The position numbers were made by a program, and so were the translations under genes. Source: Paraphaeosphaeria minitans (Eukaryota > Ascomycota > Dothideomycetes > Pleosporales > Didymosphaeriaceae). From it: a stretch of DNA of 64,000 nucleotides. The stretch covers positions 124,001-188,000 of the forward strand of contig WJXW01000002.1 of the NCBI GenBank assembly GCA_015832175.1, in the 5' to 3' direction. Below, in pieces: positions 38,814 to 47,289 of this stretch (position 1 is its first letter; each line of letters starts with the position of its first letter). The notes under the pieces are model-generated. The model made no database searches. It saw nothing but the letters and a program-made list of their open reading frames with translations, and was not told the DNA's origin.

Positions 38814-39125
38814 TGTTAGTTTAGCTTAATCTACAATTAAGCATTTAAGGGTTAATAGTATACTATTATGTAAAGGGTAAAAAGTAGGTTTAATTAATTA
38901 CGTCTAGTCTATTATACAAAGGGGCACTAAGGGCTTTATAAAGTCTCTGCCTCTTAGCGCTAACCTAAGCAGGGGGTCCTTGTGCAGGTCCTTATAGGTA
39001 GGCAAGGCCTTATAAAGTCTCTGCCTCTTAGCGCTAACCTAAGTAGTGGGTCCTTGTGCGGGTCCCTATAGGTAGGCAGGCCCCTATTTCACTCAGTGCT
39101 ATTTGTACAATAAACTGTACAGACA
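38814..39125 (-). repeat. Element E LTR (right)
   Basis: 312 bases, direct repeat of 36,118-36,429, ending ctgtacagaca; followed by the target duplication cacag and the resumed sequence of element C. Confidence 0.93.
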
Positions 39126-39629
39126 CACAGCGTATTTGCGAAACTTAGCTATATACTTAGCTACTAATTGTTTTTAAGTTATAGTCTAAATCTTTACTTT
39201 TGCAATAGAGTTCTTATTAGTAATCCTAAAGAGTTATTTAAGGTATTTCTTAAAGTTATTATAATCCTTAATAATATTAACTGTATTAGCGTATTTGTTT
39301 GCGTAGTTGTTGTTATTATTATTATAGTCTATTCCTAGGTACTTTTTAAGGTAGGGATAGATCTATAATCCTATATCTCTTTGTATATATATTACTGCGA
39401 AGATAACCTTTTTTTTATCTTTAAGAAGTTTATCTAAGTTAAAGAAGTAGAAGTCTAACTAGAGAATCTAGACATTAGTTTAAGATTATTTACTAAAGTA
39501 GAGATTAGGTTTATGCGCTTTACTACTATCTTTTATAAAAGTAATCTTAGTGGCACCTAAAGCTATAGAAGAAGTAGGAGTTTATAAAGTACTTATATTA
39601 AGGGTATTTAAGATATTAAATCTAAAAAG

Positions 39630-39789
39630 ATAGCTAGTCCTAAAGGGTTAAAGTTAGTTCTTAGGTAAGAGTACTTATAGAAGGTAGAAAATCTTATTAA
39701 TATAATAGTATCTTATAAAGTATAATAAGTTAATAATTTAGTCTACTAGAATCTAAACAATAGATTAATAAATAGATTAAATATAAGTA
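39630..39789 (+). repeat. 160-bp shared module, copy 3
   Basis: The most heavily mutated copy. It starts tagctagtcctaaagggtta and ends aatataagta, against the 280-bp LTR of C. In C's direction it is the leader between the 5' LTR and gag. Confidence 0.88.
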
Positions 39790-40069
39790 TAAGAAGCTTA
39801 TTCTCGCGTTCTTATATACTAAGTAGTCCTATATATCCTAGAATCCTATATGTCCTAGAGTCCTATATGTCCTAGAGTCCTATATGTCCTAGAGTCCTGT
39901 GTGGGCGAGTCCCACGCGTCCTAGAGTTCCTGTATAGGTGAGGCCTGTGCGGTCCTTAGAACCCTTAGGACCTGTGACCTATTACCTAACTGCCTAGTTA
40001 GCTAACTCTGAAGGACTAGTAGTCTAATAAGCTTGTGCCCCGCTGCTCGCGCGCGGCTAAATCCTAACA
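39790..40069 (-). repeat. Element C 5' LTR, 280 bp
   Basis: Starts taagaagcttattctcgcg and ends aatcctaaca; pairs with 30,516-30,795. Contains tandem cctatatgtcctagagt units. Its right half is GC-richer and less mutated (gctgctcgcgcgcggc). Confidence 0.92.
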
Positions 40070-40122
40070 CTAGTATAGGCTAGGATGTAACTTCTCTATT
40101 ATTACTTCTAATAGAATAGTAG

Positions 40123-40360
40123 TGTAGGTTTGGCTTAATCTGTAATTAAGTATTTAAGGGTTAATAGTATACTATCGTGCAAAGGGTGAGAAGTAGGTTT
40201 AATTAATTACGTCTTGTCTATTGTACAAAGGGGCACTAAGGGCTTTATAAAGTCTCTGCCTCTTAGCGCTAACCTAAGTAGTGGGTCCTTGTGCGGGTCC
40301 CTACAGGTAGGTAGGCCCCCACTTCACCCAGTGCTACTTGTACGATAAACTGTATAGACA
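40123..40360. repeat. Solo LTR of the E family (238 bp)
   Basis: Starts tgtaggtttggctt and ends ctgtatagaca, with perfect target duplications agtag at 40,118-40,122 and 40,361-40,365. The undisturbed site is visible in X1 at 489-493 (ctact on the plus strand). It resembles the E LTRs but is 74 bases shorter, having one copy of the internal unit that is doubled in E. It is also less mutated than most neighbours. Confidence 0.93.
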
Positions 40361-42804
40361 AGTAGGTTCTTAAGGGTGGTTCTAACTCTGTTTTTCTATT
40401 AAAACGTGTCTTTATTATATCCCTTTAAAGACATTTCCTAATTAGCTTCTAGTTATTAGGCTCCTTTTCCTTTTTAGAAAGTAGTTACTAGGCCTTTAAA
40501 TACAGTTTATCCTAAGAAAATATTAATCTAACTATAATACCTCTTACCTCTAAGGTTATTACTACTATTAGGATAGAATTAGCATTTAAGGTGTTAATAA
40601 GTGTAACTAGCTCTTTATCTAATAGAGGAGCAGAGGCTATTTAAGCACTTTTCTTTCTGCTAGCAGCTTTAGCTTCTAGTATAGCTTAGATAATACTCGC
40701 TTCTAATATTTTAGTAGGTTTAGAAGCCCTTTAGTTTACTTCTATAACTACTACTTATAGTACTAATTTATTATTATTAATTACTAGCAGAGGAGATTCT
40801 AGGCGGAATTCTCTAATGTATAGCTAGGGGTTAATCCTAATCTTTCTTTCTTAAAGGTCTTTTATTTAAGCCCCTAATACTAGTTTACTTACTTTAGCCC
40901 CTATAAGCCTTTTAATATCTAGTTAGTTCTGTTATTCCTATAAGCTTTTTTCTACTATTCTAGTCCTAGTAGTATTTACTTTCTTAGTTATATTAACTTC
41001 TTTAGATAGGTAGGAGACCTCTAATAAGGTAGCGTAGAAGGCTTTAGCCCTTTTTATTACTTTTATTTATAGCTTCTAGTCTCCCTACCTACTACTTATT
41101 AAGCTAATATACAATTAGCCTAATTTATATTTAAAATTAGTAAAGACTTTCTTACTCTTAAGGCCTAGCACTTAGCTAAAATTCTTCTCTAAATCCTTAT
41201 TAGTAATATTAAAATACTATTTAATTTTCCTAAGTAGGTACTAGAGCTGTGCATCTCCTTAGGAGTAGGGTATAGGCCCCTTAAATTTCTCTATCTAAAG
41301 GTGTTTTAGGCTATAGTAGAAGTTAAAAAACTAGCTATTAGTGTTAAAGATTTTATAGTACTAAACTCTTTTAATAAGGCCTTAGCGCTAGGGGTAGTCC
41401 TTTATAATGTGCCTAGTCTCTCTATAGGTTCTATAAGCCTAGACTTAGTATTCCTAATCGCGAATCACCTAAGTACCCACACTAGGGTTTATAATAAGGT
41501 TATAGAAGCTTTTAAATAACCTATTATTGTGTTCTATATAAAGGGTTAGCCCTATAAGCTTATTAAAAGCGTATTAGTTATTAGCTAGCTTATTAAAAAT
41601 AAGACTAGTAGTAGTAGGTATAAAAGCCTTTTATTACTTATATTTTTTTATAGTAAGGGTAAGTCTTCTTATCTTTATAATAACCCCTTAGACTTACGTA
41701 TTTACTTCTTTCTTAAAATCTTTATTTCCTTCTATTCTCTTTTCCTCTTATAGCTTAAAGAACTTCCTAGGTGGTAGAATAAGTAGGATTACTAGCAAAG
41801 CAGCTTTAGAATAAGCTAGATTTATAGTAACCTATCTCTCCTTTTACTATATAGCCCTAATTACCTTATCCTAGTCTCTACACTAGTAAAGGAAATTATA
41901 TATTTCTTGCACCTAATAGGTGTTTATATTACATCCTTTTAGGCAACTCTCTATTAGTATTCTATACATAACTATAGTCTTATTATCTTAGCTAAAACCT
42001 CTAAAGAAAAGAGTTCCTACTTCTATCTACACGATTTGTAATTAGGTAAGAGTAGCTTAGGTATAGCTATTAAACTTATAGAAGTAGTTATTTAGTGTAA
42101 TAGGCTATTAGCTTACTTTATTAAGCTAGCTCTTAAGGTAGGCTGTAGTTAATTTTTAGTACTCTAAGTTTATTAATAAGTACTTAGAATAAAATATCTT
42201 TTATAAGTTTTTCTAGTTAACTAAAGTACTTATATAGGCTAGTAGCTTTATAATATCTCTCTAGTAGGTGCCTAAGTAAAAATAAGATAGCTTTTACTTT
42301 TTAAGCTCCTTATTTTATTTTACTCTTTCTACTTAAAAGTTATAGTTTTCTAAAAAGATAGTAATATTAATACTACTAAAGCTTAGTCTATTACTATTAT
42401 TTATACTTAGAGTAAACTAAGCTACGTTTCTATTTAAGGAGAAACTTTCTTCTATTTCTACTTCTTTAATCTTAAACTGTTTTCTTTCGTTTATATCTTC
42501 TAAAAGGTAATTATTAATACCTTAGCTTATCTAACTAGTGCTGCTTTTATTAGGGGTAGTTAGGTAAATAGGGTTATTATAAAACCTATATAAATCTATT
42601 TTATCTATTTTTTATCTTTTTTCTATTATCTACTTATTTTTATGCTAGTTTTCTGTTAGCAATTTAGCTTTAGGTATTTAGATAATAATCTTACTTAATA
42701 GAATCCTACTACTAATACCTTACTTTCCTTTTTATCCGGAACTTATTTAACACTTAGACTAGAATTATTTAGAATCTATTTTATTCGCTCCTTCTAGAAG
42801 CCTA

Positions 42805-43155
42805 GTGGCTACTTAAATGTCCTAGAGTCTATTACTCTTTCTACCTAATAGCTACTTAAAAGTCTATTGGTTTATTATTATTTTATTTCTAGGCAACTAA
42901 TAACTACTTAAAAGTCTATATGGTTTATACTAGCACTAAATAGCTACTTAAAACTCTATTAGTATATTATTATCTTATTTCTAAGTAATTAGTAACTGCT
43001 TAAAAGTCTATTAGACTATTTATTTATATAACTAATAACTACTTAAATGTCTATATAGTCTATCTGTCTATGTACCTAATAGCTACTCGAAAGTCTATTA
43101 GTCTTATTACTTTATTCCTAGCTATCTAGTAGCTACTTAAAAGTCTACTAAACAG
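42805..43155. repeat. Minisatellite-like array of ctacttaaaagtctatt
   Basis: Eight imperfect copies of agctacttaaaagtctatt are spaced about 40-52 bases apart, near 42,808, 42,850, 42,902, 42,942, 42,991, 43,030, 43,081 and 43,131. Spacers are T-rich with ttattattttattt runs. The array probably belongs to the 5' untranslated or LTR region of X2. Confidence 0.75.
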
Positions 43156-43950
43156 GTTTAATTAGTTATCTAAATACTATTTACTATACTTCTCTATATC
43201 CTTTTTAAAGTAGCTCTATATTCTTAACTAAAAATTATTATGTTTATAGTAAACCTTAAGTAAGGAGTAAAAAAAAAAAATTAAATTATTCTATCTAAAA
43301 TCTATTATATAAATCTCACTACTATAATTCTTTATTAGGTCTCTTCTTTATGTTTTATCTAGTGGTTATTCTTTTTCTCTTCCCTCATTAGCTATCTGAA
43401 TAATAGCTAATTGGCCCTATGTTTCTCTAACTTCCTATCGTAGGCCAGGCTTTACACTACACAAAGAATCTTAGTAATAGAAAATTTCTATATAATTAGC
43501 ATTAATAGAATAATGTGTAAACTACGCTTATAACTATCGCGTATAGGTGTACATGTAAAAGAGAACTCTTTCACACGTATATAATAGATAATTTATATAC
43601 TATAGTAATAGATAATCTATATACTAACCCTTATTTCTATAATAGCTAATTAAGAGGTACGCACGCAATATAGTGCTAATAAAACTAAGTAGAAACACCT
43701 TAATTAACTAGCCTATAAGGCCTAATAATAACACTAAAAAATACTTAAAATAGCTTAATTAGCTTCTAAAATACCTTTAACACCTCATAAATATATAACT
43801 ACGCCTAAAAAGGCACCTAGTAGAGCTATAGATCTAGTTAAGGTAGCATTGTTAGCATTAATACTATTAACGCGCTAGGGTCGCCTAATTAGAACACTAA
43901 GTAGATATCGATAATCTAAGTAGATAGATAGTATCTACGGGTCCTATAGG

Positions 43951-45707
43951 CCTGAACTCCAAAAAATCTCGTGATGATTGACTTTTTGAGCAAGTTACTA
44001 ATGGAGCGATTTTATTGGGGTGGCGCGCTGGGTGCCAAGATTCGGTACCCGCCTAGCGACCGAACAGCGCGACGCCGCCGCCGCGGAGTACGTATCCTCT
44101 AGAGGCAATCCATATCTTCGCGACATCGGCTGTAGGGTCGAGTGTTGGACGGAGTCGTGAAACTAGGGACTCGAGTCGGGCTGCCCGAGCACGACGAAAC
44201 TACCGTATGTGCTCAGTCAACACATTTTCCAGACCATCCTTACAATGCCACAACTAGCCGTCACAGCCAGCCACCAAAGCTGTGGATTTGATGGAAGTAA
44301 GTATAGACGCCTTGGGGCAAATCGGATAAAAGACTTAAGGTATGCCGCGACTCATTCATGATACGTCCAAGCGGGAATATATCTTACGTACGCCGAGTTC
44401 GGGGGGGCAGGGAGGCTATTAAGAATGAAGGATTTGATTTCCTAGTAAGTACCGAACCTTACATTGACGGCAGCAGCTAAGTTTTATGGTTGGGAGCCCG
44501 CTACATGCGAAGAGGTCCGCGATGTACTAAGCATTTACCGCAAAAAAGGTCTTCGGAGAGCTGAGGAAGCATCCAGAGGCCTCGATAATGTTGCGGAGGA
44601 AGTTATTCTCCGTGGCTGTACTGCTATCGGGTTGACACGCGATGACATTAGGAAGGGCGACACTCCGTTTACGTTACGGTATGGCTCTCCGAGACGACCA
44701 GTTTCGACAGGGCTGCGTCGGCACAAGATCTACCAGCCGCATCGGTGCAATCCGTATCTTCCAATTGCCCGACTCTTCAAGAACAGACTAGGTGCCTGTC
44801 CTCAGCTGGCGCACACCTCCAAAAGGAGCAGATGAATTGTTGGAAAGACATCCCGTTGGTTGAGATGCCTTGTACATGCTGGGGTCATGGCATGATTGAG
44901 GGATTTGCAAACTTAAACACGATTCGCTGTTGGAGGGCTCACAGGATAATAGATCATCCACTTTAATAGCTAAAAGTTTTGAATCGCAAGAAGTTATACC
45001 CGGCCAACAAAGAGATCTTAGCACCACAGAAACTTGTACAGATGTTTATTTGGAGGATACACAAGAAACAGAAAATTGCTATGTACAAATGAAAGTAAGC
45101 CAATGGCCTCGTTCTTTTACGTTGATTAAGCTGACTGTGAAAAGGACCTGTATAGATCCTCCTATGGCATGTCGGATCTATTTGTTGGAGATCTAAGCAT
45201 GTTTAGCCGATTTTGATTTAGATTCAACGAGGAATTCTTCTCTGCGCAGGATTTGTCACCACGACTAATTACGTCATTTCAGCGATGCCTTAGATACGAT
45301 ATAGGGAACGACAAGAAAAGGGACCAGTTGCGGTTTGTGGAGGTGAACTGAGGATACTGCTTAGGGTGATCAAGTGTATTGTCACTGAACAGGAGAAGCC
45401 TGCTCATTAGTGCGTCTTATATAGACCTAGTTTACATAAGGAAGTAGTAAGCTGAGTGAGAAGCTCGTAGTAGTCAGGTGATCACCTCTCAGGTGATCGC
45501 CCTGTTCGTGTTGTAGGGCCCATGGCCCTACCCGTATCCCATAAGCGCCACACGGTTTTATCTCATAACGGACGTTCTGTAGTGTCAAGCAGAGGGAGCC
45601 GGACTGCAGCGGTGCTTCATCCCTAATCTTGGGATTGCCACGACTCTGTGTTAGAACCTTTATATTCTTGCACGTATCTCCTAACACTACGGCTAATAGA
45701 GAGATAA
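43951..45707. other. Left part of gene-type island; no gene firmly recognised
   Basis: Base composition changes abruptly near 43,960-44,000 to balanced DNA. Exon-like pieces are present: an ATG at 44,246 followed by a short frame ending in the donor-like gtaagt at 44,299, and a second gtaagt at 44,436. No consistent spliced protein could be assembled. A ggtgatcacc palindrome with an adjoining near copy lies near 45,477-45,500. This may be the decayed upstream part of the polyketide-synthase locus or other gene debris. Confidence 0.4.
44464..44835 (+). CDS. Hypothetical ORF fragment
   Basis: A 123-codon open frame without an ATG start (it opens at a TTG), so it could only be an internal exon or a relic. 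The first 60 residues have a plausible soluble, helical make-up (YGWEPATCEEVRDVLSIYRK, then DNVAEEVILRG); the C-terminal third is rich in Arg, Pro and His and looks random. A minus-strand frame overlaps it and has no better claim. No family was recognised. The gtaagt sites nearby hint at former introns. Confidence 0.25.
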   Translation: MTAAAKFYGWEPATCEEVRDVLSIYRKKGLRRAEEASRGLDNVAEEVILRGCTAIGLTRDDIRKGDTPFTLRYGSPRRPVSTGLRRHKIYQPHRCNPYLPIARLFKNRLGACPQLAHTSKRSR

Positions 45708-46137
45708 CTTTATAAGTCTAGAGACACCCGCCACCCTGCTCTCACGATCACTCGAGCCGCCCGATTTCATGCAGAGGTCCCTTTCACCCGTTTTAGTAAG
45801 CTCTACGGCCATTTAAGCAGTACAGGTAATGGCACAACCGACGCCGCACGGCTCTTCCAGAAGGTTAAGTTGGTGGTTAAGTGTGTTAAAGTGGTCGTTG
45901 AGGCCCTCTCTAAGCGGCTGGCACGGACGCTGTCAAAGAAATTCAAAGACGTTAACACGCACCGGGCACTTCACTCATGGGGCGTTGACTCGCTGATCGT
46001 GTACCTGGTTGGGTTGGGAATTCATGTCGGATGATGTGCCTATTATTGGAATCATAAGTGGGAAGACGATCACAGCCATCGGGAAACTGGTAGTGAAGAC
46101 AAGGCAGGCCGAAATCAATGTTGAGGATGCTAGGTAG
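45708..46137 (+). pseudogene. Broken C-terminal ACP domain of a highly reducing polyketide synthase
   Basis: The plus strand is open from 45,708 to 46,034 and contains a carrier-protein core: VVEALSKRLARTLS, then a VNTHRALHSWGVDSLIV block whose GVDSL (GGC at 45,981) carries the serine that would bear phosphopantetheine. After a +1 frame shift near 46,029-46,033 the frame at 46,033-46,137 continues with the usual end of such domains (DVPIIGIISGKTITAIGKLV) and a stop. The stretch between GVDSL and the shift does not fit the normal LRNW-type helix, so the gene is broken at least once. Ketosynthase, acyltransferase and reductase parts are absent nearby. Only the extreme end of a megasynthase remains, beside copia G. 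Confidence 0.7.
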
Positions 46138-46483
46138 CTCTGATAGATTATCACCGTGCCCCCCCTAGGAAGGGTGAGCTGTACGGCACGGCTTCTTAGA
46201 TTACTGGTTCAAGTAAACGATTATAGGATTATACTGTGTTATGTAATCGCACAATAAACCACAGGCTGTATTAAAATAATTGAATTTGATATTGACCGCA
46301 GCTTAAGCGGGTCATGGAGGAAGCCTTGTGTGGGTCCACGTGATCGGGAACAATGTGAAGGCTGAGATCCCTCGCAAGTTGCGTACAGCGCTACACAACT
46401 TCCAATCCCGCACAGTACTCATAGTTGTTGTGACAGGAATGCGTCCAGTACAGATCATAGTCTTCTAACTTATTGCATGGAGC
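46138..46483. other. Spacer in gene-type island
   Basis: No recognised gene. A stretch at about 46,310-46,468 reads open on the plus strand (GHGGSLVWVHVIGNNVKAEI...) and ends in TAA, but it has no start and no known motif. Confidence 0.35.
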
Positions 46484-46705
46484 TCAAGAGAAGTCGTTAG
46501 GGAAGCATTTCTCTTTCGTCCACGACTTCTGGTCGTGAGTCAACGCATGATCTATCAGCTGCGTCTTGTTGGTGGAAACCAGTTCCTTGCGACAATTTTG
46601 GCACTTTGCCGCGAAACAGGAAATGTTAGCAGTGTCATGCCGCCCTTTGCTTCGGTAACTCAACGAGTACGAGGCATAAGGACCTTTGGGATTAGATACA
46701 ATCAT
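46484..46705 (-). CDS. Possible BED/C2H2 zinc-finger fragment
   Basis: A 73-codon frame with an ATG start. Its middle reads AKCQNCRKELVSTNKTQLID followed by HALTH, giving Cys-x2-Cys, a 14-residue gap and His-x3-His, the spacing of BED-type fingers found at the N-terminus of hAT-family transposases and some host DNA-binding proteins. The preceding basic stretch also fits. No transposase core is visible downstream, so this could be the remnant of a hAT element or a host gene. A plus-strand frame covers the same bases (46,535-46,864, GTG start) and is less convincing. Confidence 0.35.
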   Translation of the reverse strand: MIVSNPKGPYASYSLSYRSKGRHDTANISCFAAKCQNCRKELVSTNKTQLIDHALTHDQKSWTKEKCFPNDFS

Positions 46706-47089
46706 ACAATAGATGTTGGCTTGGGAGCCTTAACCGGAAGCCCGTTCGCCTTGACCGGTGCGCGGGTGCCAGCCTTCTCGGCTGCCTTGTGCTCGCGCTG
46801 GACCTACGCGAGGGCAGGTAAGCGGGATGTCCTTCACCCGTGCATAGGTTCGAACGAGACATAACGTACCCTAGCTTTCTTGGAGATGGGCATGATTGCT
46901 GTTATAGTAGGCGTGTTTGTGGTGGGGATGTTGAGGTACGCGATGTGCATGAGAGAAGATTTTCGAAGATAACGCTAGATAACGTTGGGGGCGTAGCGCA
47001 CTAATTGATGGTATGGCGCTAGGTAGCATTAGGTAGCGCTGGCCTCTGTGCGGCCGAGGCCAGTAGGTATCCTGCGATTTTTCGTCTTA
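46706..47089. other. Right edge of the island, no gene recognised
   Basis: GC-balanced DNA with a short direct repeat of gctaggtagcatt/gctaggtagcgct near 47,008-47,040. It ends at the target site (cattc) of copia G. Confidence 0.4.
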
Positions 47090-47094
47090 CATTC

Positions 47095-47289
47095 TGTTGA
47101 AGTAAAACACTCACTTCCGTGATTCTTTCTGGATCCACTAATTCAGATCACAGGATTCTTGCCAAGAGGCTTGTTTCTTTTGTATATAGTCTGCCCTTTT
47201 AGCATCCTTTCCTATAATTAGCTATTTATATTCTTTACAACTCTGCTCCTAAATATTCTATAATAGTTTAAGCCCTTTTTACTATAATA
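47095..47289 (+). repeat. Element G 5' LTR
   Basis: 195 bases starting tgttgaagtaaaacactc and ending ctataata (mutated ccacaaca). The outer 70 bases keep CA/TG/CG dinucleotides while the inner part is mutated. Confidence 0.95.

Larger units (their letters stand above)
36118..39125 (-). mobile_element. Short LTR retrotransposon E (about 3.0 kb), nested in C
   Basis: LTRs of 312 bp (36,118-36,429 and 38,814-39,125), both tgttag...agaca, with target duplication cacag at 36,113-36,117 and 39,126-39,130. Element B shows the empty site (acacagcgta, near 29,855). The 2.4-kb interior is too short for a full gag-pol. One relic reads right to left from about 38,510 (ALRLGDFLEEL, later VDLYSHLPPSLKQLNTYIV), perhaps gag-like. 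No reverse transcriptase or integrase motif was found. It is probably non-autonomous. Orientation is inferred from this relic and a weak purine run beside the left LTR. Confidence 0.88.
30516..40069 (-). mobile_element. Gypsy LTR retrotransposon C, RIP-degraded, split by element E
   Basis: LTRs of 280 bp at 30,516-30,795 and 39,790-40,069; length without E about 6.5 kb. Minus-strand gag relic at about 39,160-39,560, continuing at 35,400-36,110, with a zinc-knuckle remnant near 35,690 (SKLGHIARNCRLK). Reverse transcriptase at 33,380-34,100 includes a 73-codon open stretch (33,456-33,677) with FVIMYIDNILIFSKNKLDHTK, the catalytic YxDD changed to YIDN. Integrase lies at about 32,200-32,900. E interrupts gag at 36,113-36,117. 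Sister copy of B, but with a different 3' end. The right flank at 40,070 is the sequence of X2. Confidence 0.9.
40070..43950 (-). mobile_element. Gypsy element X2 (inverted relative of X1), 5' part only, RIP-degraded
   Basis: The stretch 40,075-40,843 is the reverse complement of 1-540 apart from C/T and G/A changes and the solo LTR. Rightward the sequence continues past the part of X1 held in this window, so it should be the gag and 5' region of the same family. Element C adjoins X2 at 40,070, at the point equivalent to 537-541 in X1 (actag). The rest of X2's pol is not found on the far side of the B/C array, so the locus has been rearranged or X2 was truncated. The right edge is approximate; no LTR end was recognised. 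Confidence 0.7.

Noticed and set aside
36118..39125. Considered as two unrelated repeats or a segmental duplication
   Set aside because: Both copies begin TG, end CA and are flanked by the same 5-bp target duplication, so they are LTRs of one element.
42805..43155. CRISPR-like spaced repeats
   Set aside because: Repeats are degenerate, spacers are low-complexity and similar to each other, and the DNA is eukaryotic retrotransposon.
1..43950. Centromere or giant Starship element as explanation for the AT-rich block
   Set aside because: The content is explained by ordinary LTR retrotransposons and RIP; no captain-type recombinase with cargo or centromere-specific signal could be shown from this window.
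46830..46870. tRNA-like T-loop sequence (aggttcgaacgag)
   Set aside because: No matching acceptor stem, anticodon arm or A-box could be laid out around it.
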